A stretch of DNA of 64,000 nucleotides. It comes from Puccinia triticina (Eukaryota; Basidiomycota; Pucciniomycetes; Pucciniales; Pucciniaceae). Of the stretch, positions 1 through 12,607 are shown one piece after another; the stretch's first letter is position 1, and every line of letters starts with the position of its first letter. The stretch lies in NCBI RefSeq assembly GCF_026914185.1, contig NC_070564.1:6386001-6450000 (forward strand), read 5' to 3'. The translations under genes were made by a program, and so were the position numbers. The notes below the pieces were generated by a model. The model made no database searches, had not been told where the DNA came from, and saw nothing but the letters and a program-made list of their open reading frames with translations.

Positions 1-1
1 T

Positions 2-67
2 GTGCAATCCGGTCTGACACTCAAGGACGCATTGAACATGACGACCCGCTTCCTCGAACCTGATTGA
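2..67 (+). CDS. 3' end of an unidentified gene (partial)
   Basis: An open frame enters from the left edge and ends at a TGA at 65-67. It encodes about 21 residues including the stretch LKDALNMTTRFLEP. The composition (mixed charged and hydrophobic, no low complexity) and the switch to AT-rich, T-tract sequence just after the stop look like a terminal exon followed by a 3' UTR. The fragment is too short to name, and it could also be a chance open frame. Confidence 0.4.
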   Translation: MQSGLTLKDALNMTTRFLEPD

Positions 68-1221
68 TTCAACTTCCCTTTTTTCTAGTTCTATCTGTTC
101 TCACAAAACTTCACAATCCACAAAAAAACACATAATCAAATCAAAGCAATAAAAAACCAAACCTTGGAATCTCAAACATTAAGTTTCTCTTGTTTATTCT
201 TCCTCTTTGGGTTTGTTTTCAAAGAACTCCAAAATCAAATAAAAAACAAAAACAATTAAAAAACCAAAAAATGGTATCCTCTTATGTCTGTTGGTTTTTT
301 TTTTTTCATCCATTGTCTACTTGAAATGAAACCAATTTCAAGCAGGCAAGATACAAGTTTGACTGTGTAACTGTGGAGCTCTTTCAGTTTTGGATCATTG
401 AGACAGGCTTGCTTCCAACTTGCCTCTGCCATTATACTCACTGCTAATCTTGTCAACCCAGACAGCTCACAATGTTTGCTTTTTGGTTCATTTTATCGGC
501 GCGGGTTCTTCTCTACATCTATGAATTATTTCTTGATTTACACAGATATGTACACAACATTTAAAACAAAGATGAAAGTGTTGAGATTGGCTCATCTTGT
601 TGTCTGCTTTGATCTTATTTCCTCTCTGTTCATCACCTGTCACACACATGTTACCAGTTTCTCAGTTCCTCACTCGACTACATAACCTGGGGCAGCAGAC
701 AGTGGAAAGGCTTTCCTCATCCTTTCCAACACACTCACCATCTCGTGTCTGCTGCTTCAGGTCAGTTCTCTCTTTCTCTTCTTTTTCCTTATTCATATGA
801 AATATATCATCCTTTCCAACACACTCACCATCTCGTGTCTGCTGCTTCAGTCTTATATATTTCATCAGAAAGAATGTGCAAAGAGACAGAAAACTTTTTG
901 GACTTTATGATTTATGAATTTATGAATCTATGCAGTTCAACTTTGAACACCCTTATTATATACTTATTCAAAATTCCTGTATATCTATTCATTACAAGAG
1001 AATATTGACCACCCTTTTGCTTCTTTCTCCTTTCTCATTCCTCCCTACATTACACTTGTTTTCAGTCTTTTATATCTTGGATTTCACCCTTTTTTGATCT
1101 GTTTTATCTTTTGCTTGGTGGGGAATTGTGGATTTCTGACCTGTTTGGGTTCCTTTCATATTCCTGAGTGTGGTATACAGTCTTTGAATGTTTTTGCTAC
1201 AGAGAGTCACTTTTCACATGG
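68..1221. other. Intergenic AT-rich stretch, no gene seen
   Basis: Only short, low-complexity open frames are present and none has convincing coding composition. It holds the 44-bp direct duplication at 717-760 and 807-850, listed separately. The T-tracts near 80-300 suit a 3' UTR of the gene at the left edge. Confidence 0.6.
717..850. repeat. 44-bp perfect direct duplication, 90-bp period
   Basis: The segment 717-760 (from TCATCCTTTCCAACACACTC to GCTGCTTCAG) recurs exactly at 807-850. The 46-bp spacer is different sequence, so this is a recent local duplication rather than a tandem array. Confidence 0.9.
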
Positions 1222-1549
1222 TGTGAGAGCCCGCTACAGAGGGGCAGGGATCTTCACTGGGACGGGGAACTCAGGGGCACGGAGGCAGGGCCTCGAGCGG
1301 TTTCTAGAGCCGGGGTGGGGTGAATTACTGACTCGGGAGAGATGTCAAGACAATCTCTGTGTTAGTCTAAATACACAATATAAGGGGGGGAAGAAGCAAT
1401 AGGAGGAGCTGAGCTTACCTGACTCAAGAGAGATGTCAAGACAATCTCTGCCGAGTCAGGAGGGGCGGGGGAAGAGCAAGACTATAAGCGGGATCATTAT
1501 TTGGGATCCTGTGATCCTGCTTGTGACACCTCCGAAGGGGGAGGTTACA
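1222..1549 (-). mobile_element. Solo LTR with 5-bp target duplication
   Basis: This 328-bp block is the reverse complement of the LTR-like block at 59740-60068 along its whole length. On the minus strand it starts TGTAACCTCC and ends CTCTCACA, so it has the TG...CA ends of an LTR. CATGG lies directly on both sides (1217-1221 and 1550-1554), a perfect 5-bp target site duplication. No internal retrotransposon sequence adjoins it, so it is a solo LTR left by recombination. Superfamily is uncertain; Ty3/gypsy is my guess from the gag-like ORF next to the second copy. Confidence 0.85.
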
Positions 1550-1734
1550 CATGGGTCCCCACAAACTCTTGGTGAAATCCTGGCATCCGCACCCGCACTT
1601 GCACTTGTTGGTGGGTTGGGCTGTGGGCCGGTACCTGCAGGGATACCCTCAGCAATGGGAAGCAATCTCTTCCTGTGAAAGAGTCTGTTTTGGCGACCAG
1701 AAGGAAACTCTTCAGGTTGCAATATGAACTTTGA

Positions 1735-1866
1735 AGCCAGGAGGATTTCCTCTTGGTTGCTGAGTTTGTCTAACCTCTGTGACCAGGAGGATTTCCTCTG
1801 AGAATGTATAACCTCTGCAACCAGGAGGATTTCCTTCTGGTGGCAGAGGCTTTTAACCTCTGAAAC
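1735..1866. repeat. Degenerate minisatellite, GGAGGATTTCCTC core
   Basis: Three imperfect units of about 40-50 bp each contain CCAGGAGGATTTCCT and end near AACCTCTG. The core GGAGGATTTCCTC is nearly palindromic. Open frames across it are by-products of the repeat. Confidence 0.65.
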
Positions 1867-1916
1867 CTCAATGGCCAATAAAGATTGGCCCACAAAAGGA
1901 GAGGCACTGCTGTTTT

Positions 1917-2192
1917 CAGCGGTGGGCAGATACGTTATCCAAAATTCCACATTTTTGGTTTGTAAATTTGAATTTTGCACACTAAGTTACAGATAACTGA
2001 AAATCTATTGTGTAATCAATGATCAGAAGAAAATTACTCTATATAAATGTGATATTTTTGGCACAAATTGAAGATAATGGTGTTACAAAGCCCTGATCTT
2101 TAAATCTTGCTGATAACTTGAAGTTTGTGTGCAAAATTCAAATTTACAAACCAAAAATACGGAATTTTGGATAACATATCTGCTCACCGCTA
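1917..2192. mobile_element. Foldback MITE, 276 bp, 66-bp inverted repeats
   Basis: 1917-1982 and the reverse complement of 2127-2192 match over 66 bp with only about five differences. The termini read CAGCGGTGGGCAGA and TAGCGGTGAGCAGA. The short unique centre has no coding capacity. The Y-A-G-N-G-G-T-G terminus suits a hAT-type MITE. The flanks (CTGTTTT left, CTGGGTT right) resemble a degenerate duplication at best, so superfamily is tentative. Confidence 0.75.
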
Positions 2193-3599
2193 CTGGGTTA
2201 TAAAACCTTGATGATGGTAAGGGATCCGGCCCTCCAGTTGTAGAGGTGGGGGGGGGGGGTGGGACCTGGGTTTATGTTGGCGGGTATTCAAATGTCAGGG
2301 AGTGAGCAGTGCAAGTAAGGGCCTGTACCATGGGCTTCAATTTGGAAAAATTCTTACTTTTGTTACCCTCTACAGAGAAAGTGAAAACTAGGGGAGGGTC
2401 CAATTGTTGAAATTCTTCACATTTGGGCTCAGGTCTAAATTTTGGCCAAGGTCAGTTGTATTTCTAAGAAGTTTTGGGGTCTTAAAAAAGTTCTAACTAA
2501 TTCAGGTACCTCTGTTTGAATCTAAAGTTTATTTCTAAGAACCAAAACCAGAGCTAAAAGACAAGGAGTAAGACAATTGAATCACACATAAGAAGATGAA
2601 GACAAGTGATAAAAAGAACCAAACCTGGAGACAGTGTAGAAAAATATGATGGACAAATGGAGAGTAATTTGTGAGAAAACTGAGATGAGACTGTGAAACA
2701 AGGATGAGTGATTAGCAAAGAAATGGAGGTGAGTAGTTGACAATAGATAATAAACAAACCCTATTGATATAGGTGACAATCGGAATGAGGAAAGGGAAGA
2801 GTGACACAATCTAAGACAATAAGGAACTATAGAAAAGGAACAAGTGTTAGTATCAATGAGATTTGGACAGCATTGAGAATCAAGATCATGGGTTTCATTA
2901 ATCACCAAGTTGGAAGCCAATCAGGCTGTCCAGAGTTAAGGCTTTGACCAATACTTGTGAGCGCAGAGCGAAATGAAGATGACAACTGAGGAGTGCCAAC
3001 AAAGTCTCTTGATCTGATGTTGAAAGGATTGAGAGGATTGATGATCAATTGGAGAAAAGTAAGACCAAGATCAATAATGTTAACAGGACCGGATGAGCAG
3101 TACTGAGTACGTTTGTCAGATTAGGTTTAGGTTGATTAGATCTGAATCTGTTGATGACTGCATGGACAGCTGCAAGATGCGCGCGTTGTGCGTGAGTTTC
3201 AACAACCTTGGTGTGTTACCTATCTTTTTATCCTTTATAATACCCATTGAGCGTATCATACCTTGTGGCTGGATTGCCCTGGTCCAAGGACTGCTGGAAG
3301 CTGTGTCAGCCTTGTCAAGTCCCTCCGAGCTGCTCAATGGTAAAAAATAAACTGAAAGTATCATTCTTTCCCTTAAAGCCTACAGCTATAACACTACAGA
3401 GACCATGGTACATAGTATAAGCCTGATGCCAAAGGCCTAAGCAGGTACCTGCGGCGGGTTCAAAGTGACCATCTCATGATGATGATGATAAATAGTCTCC
3501 TATCTAAAGTAAATGTGAACATTTTTTGTAGTTTTTGGTAATATTTCCAATACAAATTAGGTGTTGATTTTCTAGAAATGCTTGTGGTTGTGATATATG
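2193..3599. other. Intergenic, no gene or clear repeat seen
   Basis: AT-rich sequence with a G-run at 2248-2259 and a short GATGAT microsatellite near 3476-3491. The antisense frame at 2582-2920 (112 codons) is compositionally simple, lacks recognisable motifs and was not accepted as a gene. Confidence 0.5.
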
Positions 3600-3827
3600 T
3601 GTAAGGGTTGGGAGACCCTTCACTGTTTGGAGGCGGAGGGACAAGGCAGTGAGGCCTTGGAGCAGTTCTAGAAACAATCTTGGGGGGCTTTATTTCATAG
3701 AGCTAGCTCAGTGAGAGAGGGATCAGTCCGGGGTCTCTACTGAGCTAGGTGGGAAGTGGGGAAGTGAAGACTATATACCTGAGAATCAAATACAAGCTGA
3801 TGTAATCAGGGATAGTCTTGTGTAACA
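3600..3827 (-). repeat. Possible degenerate LTR related to 1222-1549
   Basis: On the minus strand the block starts TGTTACACAAG and ends CCAACCCTTACA. Inside are TTCTAGAAC and stretches such as GAGCTAGCTC that recall the LTR at 1222-1549. No target duplication is visible and the similarity is patchy, so this is a weak call. Confidence 0.3.
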
Positions 3828-3919
3828 TTGTGAAACCCAAGGGGAGCATGGGCTTCACAATATGCCAAAATAATTGCACAGCACATTGGTCATGTTTTGA
3901 AGAATTGTATTGATTATCC

Positions 3920-5330
3920 CAATGGTGAAACAATACAATACAGGATTGGTATTGGCCAATACTACGTATAGTATTGTTTTCTTGATACATCAGAATTCAA
4001 TACCATGTATTGTATTGAAAAAAAGATACAATACGGTGTGGTATGCTTTATGGTTGCCCATCTAAGCCCATTTCAAAATTTCCTTTTTTCTCATAGTAAA
4101 CTCTCAAATCAACCAATACGGCAGCACCACTGGATTCTACGGCCAAAACTACACAGGACACCATGGACAACACATCTTACACCCCTCTGGATCAGAAGAT
4201 ACAACCCTTTCAAGACACCATCAGTCAGTTTCACACACACAAACACCATACTCAGGTCATGTAATCTGTTACATGAACCACACTTACCCAGGACATGTAA
4301 TCTGTTACATGGACCACCCTGACAGCTTGTCTACCCTTTACATATACTTTACCTCATCAGCTGCACTCATTTCATTGTGCTTTGCACATGTCATGCAGTG
4401 TCATGCAGTGTTATGCACACTTGATGCAGGCTTATGCAGTCTTCTGCAGTCTTATGCAGGTGCATGCAGACTAGTGTAATAGGGGCTGCAGTCTGACAGT
4501 TGACAGATGACATCATGCAGGTGTCAAGATAGCAAAAACCCCTCATGCAGCTTGCAGATGACATCATTTGACAGGCCAGGCCAGCTAAAACATCTCACCT
4601 CCTATTTCTCACTAGCTAAATTCCCTCATATGACATCATGACCTCATGTGACCTGTCAACCACCAGCCAAAATACCTCATTGTAGTCTTCAGGGCAGCTA
4701 AAACCCCTCATTCTCTTGTTCCCCTGGAGCTAAAATGTCTCACCCTTTTCTATTTAAGGAGGCTCTCCTCCGCCCAGTTGTAATTTCTTGCAGCAAACTA
4801 CTTGCACTCAGCTTACCCCATAACAGTACAATACTTGCTCACTCTAAAGTATTAGCCCCACTCTATATTGTGGTTTTACACCCTTACATACAAATTACAA
4901 CCTCATTACAACACTTACTCATCAGCTACATCACCATAACCCTTAAGCCACCTGCTCAAAGTAGGCTGTCTTTTGATACACCTCCACTATCACTACATAA
5001 ACCTTCCAATCATAGATTGGGGGGCTTGTTTTAGTGTCTAGTGACCCAGGAAAGGCAGAGGTAACCTCATTCATCCCTTTCCGCACTCAGCAAAAGGTTC
5101 TCAGGAACACTTTTGAGCTTTACAAGTGGTATTGTATCTAAAAAAACAACACCTTTTCTGGGCAATTGGTGTACAATCCAATGGCCACTCCCAGCAATAC
5201 ACTTGTATTGTATTGGCAATACAATACCATGGATTATTGGTTTGCTGACTTGATCCAATACCAATACAGCGTATTGGTCTCAAAAAAAATACCAATACCA
5301 ATAAATATGTACCGTACCGTTTCACCATTG
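3920..5330. mobile_element. TIR element (CAATGGTGAAAC ends), 7-bp TSD
   Basis: The left end starts CAATGGTGAAACAATACA and the right end finishes with the inverse, GTTTCACCATTG, giving a 12-bp perfect terminal inverted repeat with weaker similarity further in. ATTATCC lies immediately outside both ends (3913-3919 and 5331-5337), a perfect 7-bp duplication. The arms (about 3920-4045 and 5127-5330) are rich in GTATTG/CAATAC. The centre holds an LTR-like block at 4475-5124. No transposase is present, so it is non-autonomous. Confidence 0.7.
4475..5124 (+). mobile_element. LTR-like block inside the CAATGG element
   Basis: The block starts TGTAATAGGGGCTGCAG and ends GAGCTTTACA, the TG...CA form of an LTR, and is followed two bases later by TGGTATTGTATC, which could be a primer-binding site. 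Its last 140 bp (AGCAAAAGGTT, CTTTTGAG) matches the end of the LTR-like block at about 13786-14201. Its first part carries repeats of TTATGCAGTCT and CAGCTAAAA. No 5-bp duplication was found, so boundaries and status (solo LTR or truncated 5' LTR) are open. Confidence 0.5.
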
Positions 5331-5782
5331 ATTATCCTAAGAAATTGAGCAGTGATACATGTGTAGCTGGTGAGGCCCAGGATGCAGTTGATTTGGTTTT
5401 GTTTTGAAGGGCAAAAATGGTGTATCTCAATGAAGAGTGCTGGGTTTATTCTGAGTTGCATTGATCAAGTGCACAGCAGAACCCTAGAAGAAATTCACAT
5501 AGTGTTAAGGATGCCTGCAACATCTGTGGATTCTGTACAGCACAAATGGTTTGTGACATAGATTAATGAAAAAAGGAAAGAAGGCAGCCAAATGGCACTC
5601 AGAGACCTAAGAATTTTTTTTTTCAAAAACAGGGAAATTGCTTCCTGATCATGATCAGTTGCGCATTGTTTGGTCCCCCAAAGCTTGATCACCCAAACTC
5701 GGGCACCCCGGGGCAGTTCAGATTCCACTCCATTCCAGCCCCGGGTTTCTCCACAGACACCACAGCACAGCAAAAGAGAAAG

Positions 5783-8167
5783 ATGCAAGTCAGGCTGGCA
5801 GTCTTGTCCAGCTTATTCCTCATCACCACCAACAGCCAAGGAACCATCCAGCAGCAACTCGTCCTCGATCCAAACCATCACCAACAGCATCAGCAAGAAC
5901 TGTCCGCCTTCGATCGTCCGCCTGGAACCTATCTCGGTTGGTCTAGCTGGAGCTTACAAGCCTACAGAGGAGAGGTGCACCATATTGGGCCTGATGTGAT
6001 GTTCTTCTGTGTGAAACTGTTATTCTAACCTTGCCTTGAAAAAACACAGGGATATGGCTTCTACTGGTTGACTGAGCGGAATGTCAAGGCCCAAGCTGAC
6101 ATACTGTCCAAAGAGTTCTCTCCATTCGGGTAAGCGTATTGCTCTTTCTTCTTTTTTTTTTAAAGGAAAACATCAACTGGTTTGTGCTGCATCGCTATTG
6201 CCAAATAATCATTGACCATGGGAAATTTTCCAGGTATGACCGCATCAACTTGGATTCTGGATGGCAAGTTGAGTAGCAGACCATGTATCTTCGCTCTAAT
6301 CTATTCATGGGCAAATTGCTTAAAATAAATAAATGAAAACATACTCCCCAGTTGCCTGTTTTTCTCTGACTGAGCTGTTCTATTTTGCTATGTAGGATGC
6401 TGAACTCGATCAATATGGTCGAACGATTCTCAATACTAGGACCTTCCCTAGCGGGATTCATCATCTGCAGTCCTATCTAGCGCGAAGAAATCTCAAGCTA
6501 GGTTTATATTATCTACCGGGGATTGATTCTCGAGCAGTGGAAAACCAAGTAAGGACTCCCCATTCTTCTCGTAAGGGAGAAAAACACGATAAGGGCTGGT
6601 CGGTTGACGACCCTATTACTTTCGCTTATAACACAGCATCCGGTGATGAACACGGAATACACGGCCGACCAAATTATCCAATGCCCTGTCATTCATCACC
6701 CGTTAGACAGCAAACGAAGGACGAAGTGCCACCGGCCGATGGCTAATGCATTCAACGCTGGCTATTCTTTGAACTACAGTCATCCAGGTAGTCAAATGTA
6801 CATCAACAGCGTGGTCGATGGGCTGTATAGTTGGAACGTAAGCTTCGTGAAGCTGGATGCCCTCGTCCCTGGTTCCTCGTTCGACCCGGAGGATTACCCC
6901 AAGTGTGACACTCGGGCGGATCTAGCAGCGTGGCGGAGAGCGATCGATTCGCGCTACGAAGAGGAGTGGCAGTATGCGGGTCGGGAGCGGATCTGGCTGG
7001 TGGCCAGCTGGGCAATCCCCACGATCGAAGGCCCCACAATGGATCTGAACGCGGACAGCTGGCGGGTCGAACAAGACATAGAGGCCTATGGAGAACGGAT
7101 GACCACCTTTGATCGCGTCATTCGTAATATCAAGACCGCTGCCCTCTGGACCTCCGTTGAAGAAAACCGCGCATGGAGGGGTCTCATCGACCTCGATTCC
7201 CTCCTCGTCAGCGACATGACTTACGAGGAATCCCAGAGTACCGTCACCCTCTGGGCAGTCCTTGTACGTCATCCACCCCGCCCCTGCCGATCTCACCCAC
7301 TTATCCCTGTAGAATGATCAAATCTGAGTCCGTGCGTTCTGTCGATCCTATAGGGCTCGCCATTTTATTTGGGAGATGACTTGACGAGGCTACCCGAATC
7401 ACGAAAAGCGTTGGTGCAGAACGCTGAAGTGCTCGAAGTCGCCCGCTTGGCGAGCTGGAACCCCGCCCGACTCGAGCGATTCAATCAGACTCGACTCGAG
7501 GAATCCCGCACAATGTGGCAAGGAGATAGAAACCAGGTGAACATTGAAGAATGTGAGAGGCTTGTCGAGAAGCGGCGGATGGTCGTCGAACTGTCCCTCC
7601 ATCAGAAAGTCGACCCTGTTCACGACCTCCGTCAATGCTTGAAAACTCAAATCAATCAGTCTAGATCTCTTCCTATCAATCCTCCCCGAGCCTACTCCCG
7701 TCCCGATACGCAGGAAAATAGTGAATGGAGTCTTCAATTTTGGGTCTTGGAACATCATGATGGCGTTCTCTTCTTGGCCATCGTTAATGCCGGCGGCCAA
7801 AATCCGTTTGACAGTCAGTTCACATTTCATGAAGCTAGTTTTTTTTTGTTGAAGCATATTATTGATCAAATATATTTGTCCTCATTCCACTGAAATATCA
7901 GTGCCGGTAGAAGTTGAAATCCAGCTAAGTGAGCTAGAAAAATTTCAAGGAACCCTGCAGTCCATGCGCAAGAATGATAACGGACAACAAGGAGAAGAAC
8001 GGTGGTATCTAGTTCGAGACTTGTGGAGGAGAGAAACACTCGGAGTGGTTAGCTTCCAAGGGAAGATCAAGCTCAGATTGGCTGTCCATGCTTCGGTCTT
8101 GTTCAAATTCGCTCCCATCGGTTCTGACCATTCACAATATCCCCTCATGTCGGATGATTCCCTTTAA
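5783..8167 (+). CDS. Secreted alpha-galactosidase-like glycoside hydrolase
   Basis: Seven exons give a continuous frame of about 603 residues: 5783-5974, 6050-6129, 6234-6267, 6396-6548, 6637-7263, 7354-7813, 7902-8167. The N-terminus (MQVRLAVLSSLFLITTNSQG) is a likely signal peptide, so the enzyme should be secreted. GWSSWSLQAY near residue 55, RINLDSGWQ, then FVKLDALVPGS (the KLD aspartate is the expected nucleophile position) and LGSPFYLGDDL after the barrel strands follow the order of GH27-type alpha-galactosidases. The reaction would be removal of terminal alpha-galactosyl residues from oligo- or polysaccharides. The last roughly 120 residues look like the C-terminal beta-sandwich. The family call is from motif order only, and a neighbouring clan member (GH31/GH36-like) is possible. 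It runs towards EDC3. Confidence 0.85.
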
Positions 8168-9564
8168 TCCATTCATACCTAAAAGGCATTAAGTCTTTCG
8201 ACTTCTATCCTCCCTACTAAATTAGCATCGTTATTATTGTGATTATCATAGCAGTCTCACTTTCTTGAAAAGAGTTCTAGCCTTTTCATTCCAGCATCTT
8301 TCCTCTTTTCCTCCCTTCTCCCCTCTCTCTCCTCATGTACTCAAACAAATGTCTCAATTAAAACTACCAAGTCCATTAAGCATCATCATCCAAGCTGCGC
8401 ACAAACCACTTGGGCATATGTATTGCTATCCCCTATTCATATCCAGAGCTTGATTCCTGCTTGTAACATTCCCCATCCGTGTTTGTCCAAACAAATTTAC
8501 CATACCTTCAACGGCGTAACAAACTCGATAGAGGTCTGTACCGCATGCTGACAGCTGAAGGCCTTTCTGGCCGTCATCATCAGGAGTCACAAGCACGTCG
8601 TCTCTTTACTTTTTACGTGTATCAAGACGTGGGTAGAGTGGGCGAGGAGTTCACGAGGTACCCACAAGGGTTCGAAGAAATCAAGTAAAATCCACTACAA
8701 GTTCATTTCACATTTCTAGAACCCAAGCTATACATAATCTCCAAAGACATGCACCGACAAGTAACAACGCGGTAGGAGGGGACAGGGATTTTTTTGGTCT
8801 GGGTTGAATATGTAAATCGTAGTGCAGGTATCATATAGGTAGTAAAGAGGATTGGTTGTATGAAACTATGCAAATATGTAGTATGGCGCTGGCTGGTCAG
8901 GATAAAGCAGGGAAGACAGCACGCATTTCAAACGCACACCCACTAAAGATCATGTGTTTATGTATGACATCATCAAAGGAAGGAAAGGATTGTAGAACAC
9001 AATGAAGAGAAGAAAAAAATAACACTAGATCTACGTCCTTTGTTCTCCAGACATGAGTACATACATGAAATGGATTGAGAGCAGGGTAACCAAGCTTCAA
9101 GGCAGGTTCTTCTCAAGGATCAAATTAAGTGGAAAAAATAACGTTTTTTCATGCACAAAGATGTAAGGAAAGAAAGACAGGCCAAGAATAGAGGATAGAA
9201 GGATGGATTGATCAGCGGACAATTCATGGATAGTCATGTGTGTGTATGTGTGTGGACGTCGTGTAAAAGGAGTCTTAAGTGTATGTTTGGAGGATGAATC
9301 GGTGTAGGGAATCAAAGGAAGAAGCATGAGAGGTGCGATAAGAGATAGCTGACTGCGCTACACACAGTGACCACGAACAAGGAGAAAGATTTTTTTCTTT
9401 CTTGCGGGGTGACTAACTTTCAAGTAATTCATATATGCTACACAGAAAATGTCCCCCAAGAAAAGGCACGGTACACTTTCTTTTTTTTTCGTCGTCCCCG
9501 AAAAAAATTTATTGAACAAAGAGAGTTTGTGGTAACGGCGGCGGGGTCAGAAGATTGGACGGGG
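8168..9564. other. Convergent intergenic region, no gene seen
   Basis: This lies between the 3' ends of the alpha-galactosidase-like gene and EDC3 and should contain both 3' UTRs. Short frames (for example 8479-8688) have no recognisable features. No repeat with defined ends was found. Confidence 0.55.
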
Positions 9565-11782
9565 TCAACGAATCTTGAGGATTGTGTACCATTCATCTCC
9601 CCACGAAGCGGGAGGGAGCGATGGTTGACGATTAGATGAGAGATTGATTCGAGACTGATGGTTGCCGTTGGTGACCCCGGATTGATTGGTGGATGAACCG
9701 GGCTGCTCGTATTCTTCATCGCTGTCTTTATCGGTCGAGATCCAGCACGACTCGCTTAAAGTGAGGTCGATCAGACACACCTCCATGGGTGTTGTTGAGG
9801 ATTTTAAGACACCTTGCGGCAAGGCTCCGAGACATACTAGATACTGATGAGAAGGTATGTGCGCTGCTGCCACTAAAGGTTCACCTAAACAAAGCGATGT
9901 TCATCCAGGATTATCAATTCATTTTATTTCGTGTCAAGAACCACGTCGGGGCAGTGCAGAAAGGAATCCTACCAGTATCGTAGTTTAAATAACTTGAGAT
10001 GTCGATACTGAGCGTTGGTGCGCAATGGGTATAGTCGACCAAAGACTTGTCAATGAGCAGGTGATTGGGGACAGAGGTGATCGAGTTTTCGGCGAGTGCC
10101 TCGATGATCAGTGTCGGCGAGGAGGGGAGATCTGTTGGGCATGAAGTTAGTAGTCTGAGGATGATAAACAGGAAGCAAGCTTTGTGAGAAGGTTCGAGTG
10201 GGCTAACCTCGAACGTGGGGACAGATCAGCGCCCCTGCCGAGCTGAAAAGCCGCAGTTGAAATTCGAATGCGTCCTGGGATTCCGATATTCATGAGCAAA
10301 AGTAAAAGAAACAAAAGAAACATGGCATTTTTTTTCGAATTCATAGCTTACATTTCTGGCTTTGGTCGATTTTCGATTGGGTGTGCTCAGAATTAAGAAG
10401 ACTTTGAATCCCTTGAGAGCCAGGAGTGCGCCAGTCCGAATGGCACAAGATGCTTTGGTACCGTGAGAGCCGACAAGGATAGAGATTGTGGATTGTTTGT
10501 AAGATTTGGGGGACGAGAGAGATTGGCGCAGCAATTTGATGATATAATCGGCCATCGAACGGCCCGCATTTTCGACTCGTTGGATGAGACTCGGGCCGTA
10601 TTCGACCGAAGCAGCCGACAGCGCTTGATTCAATCGGTCAAAACGAACTGGATATATCGGGTGTCCATCGTTAGAAATAATGCAGGAGTTCGATGACTTG
10701 TTGTTGGGCGATTGGAGCCATGGATTAGAGACTGTTGATCCATTGGTCACTTGTTCTTGTGCTGATAATACCATTTCTGTGGGTCCTAGGTTCCGGTGTC
10801 GTGGATAGTCTTCCTCTTGCCTCGCTTGACCAAAGTGAACCCCATTGGTCTTTTTCCGGTTGTGGGCTACCAGGCGGTCCTTGGGATCGGTTGAATCGGT
10901 TGATGCGATCTCCGCCCAAAGCTTTTTGATGAGAACGAAAAAAAGAAAGAAACAAAATGAGTGGTAGAAGTTTCACGAAAGGAAATCAATGATCCTGTAA
11001 GTACAGTTCGTACCTTGGCCTTATCAAAAGCCATCAACCCAGCTTGGAAGTCGAAATCCTGATTAAAATCTGATCGAACAATTGGAGGGGGAGAAGCAGA
11101 AGTTTGAGGCTGAGTAGTGGTAGTGAGTGGGGGTGACAGTTCAGGAGTAGGTATCCCATCCGTATCTTCATGAGCCGAAACAGCGCTATGAGGACGATCG
11201 CGTGTGTGAGGGTTGAAAGGATGACTGCTAAAATGATGGTTATGATTATGATTTGCTTGGTCAGGCTGTTGCTTCTTTGGTTGGTCTCGGTCTCGCCGTC
11301 GTCTGCGGGACGGCGGTTGGGGGTTCTGCGGGTTCGGTTGGGCAGTGAGTTCGGTTTGAGTGAAAGCAGTCTTCTGATTCGACTCGTTTATCGATAGATC
11401 GGCGAATCTTGGTTGGGTTCCGTTGTTCTGATGGTTGGACTTGTTGTGTGTAGGACTGTTGTTTGATGACGATGCTGATGAGGATGATGAGGGTTGTCGG
11501 GTGGTGCTGAGGAGCATGAGATCTTTGACGAAATCCTTTTCGAGGACAAATGTAGGTTGGATTTCAGAGAAGGATCCATCGTACCTTACAAAACGAGCTG
11601 TGGATGGGGTGATATGCAGACAAGGGTAAGTATGGTTGATTGAGATTGTTCTGCTGGTGCTGCTGACCTTGTGCCAGGTTGAGTTTGCCAGTGGATGGAT
11701 CGATGTCGTGTATGACTCCTTCGACGACTGTTCCGTTGGATAGTTCGGCACTGATGGGCAATCCGATGAATGGGCTGGACAT
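9565..11782 (-). CDS. EDC3: Enhancer of mRNA-decapping protein 3
   Basis: Six exons in phase (11782-11668, 11597-11014, 10921-10352, 10274-10208, 10131-9973, 9884-9565) encode about 604 residues. The N-terminus MSSPFIGLPISAELSNGT is an Lsm domain. A low-complexity linker with polar runs follows, then the FDF box (QDFDFQAGLMAFDK) near residue 225 and LWAEIASTD just after it. The C-terminal half is a YjeF-N-like Rossmann domain (VENAGRSMADYIIKLL, ISILVGSHGTKA, GALICPH). This Lsm-FDF-YjeF order defines EDC3, a P-body scaffold that activates Dcp1/Dcp2 decapping and binds the DEAD-box helicase Dhh1. The last exon adds a Ser/Asn-rich tail. Nothing appears broken. Confidence 0.93.
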
Positions 11783-12607
11783 GGTGATGCTTGCTTGTTG
11801 ATGATGGCTGGGATGGTCAAGAGTGGTTGCAGTCAGTGGGCGAGGTCGACAGGGCATCCGAGGATACGCTCAAACAGTCACAGCACTGTCACGCCCCCAC
11901 CTGTCACTAGTCTGAGCAGCTGAAATAATAGACTTTGGGCCTTAAAAAAACGGGTTTTCCGCGGAAAAGAGCGGTTCGATGACCTGGCGACGTCTAAGCT
12001 ACCACAAAATACACACAGTTTTTTATTTAATTTTTCACAGCTTAGTTTTAAGCCTTTTTCAAAATCTTAAATTCATTTCCTACACTTTGCAGGGTGTAGA
12101 CCATTGAAAAGTTAATTTTTGAGCCCACCTACACGGCGGGGGTACTTCCTGCCACGCCCGTTCGTGGAACCAACAACAGGAGGGTAATCCGTGGGACCGA
12201 CGAGGCTCGGCTTGGTAACCCCTCGGTAAGCTCGTCGGTTCCACAAAACGCTTTTTTTCCACGTGGAACCGATGGGCTTCACACTTTTCCCATCGGTTCC
12301 ATGATGTACCTTCCTGGCACGCGTGGAGACCACGTCAGTTTCATGGCATTTTTTTTTACTTCCAGTCAAGACCACCTCAGGCGGGTCCTGAGGTTTTGAA
12401 AGTCTGACAAAGATCAGCATCAACTGCTGCTATGCATTTTCCCAAAATTTTAAAATTTTGTTCATAAAGGCCTTAAATTTGGCTCCAAAGTTTAGCAAGA
12501 TTCAATTGTGAACCCCCCTATTGGGCCTTTTTATCATGGTTTCCTACATGAGAAAAGGGGCAGAATTTGATTACCATATATTATTATTTTCCTCAAGAAG
12601 TGCATCA
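11783..12607. other. EDC3 upstream region, no gene seen
   Basis: It contains the EDC3 promoter side and a GC-rich stretch (about 12110-12390) with GGAACCGA/TCGGTTCC-type words repeated in both orientations (for example near 12235, 12265 and 12290). No convincing open frame or closed element was delimited. Confidence 0.45.

Noticed and set aside
2582..2920. Antisense frame of 112 codons with many Ser/Phe/Leu
   Set aside because: Composition reflects the T/C-rich strand. It has no motif, and no splice pattern or neighbouring exon supports a gene.
5125..5138. TGGTATTGTATC as proof of a retrotransposon body after 5124
   Set aside because: The following sequence is the right arm of the CAATGG element and shows no gag. 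The match to a primer-binding site may be chance.
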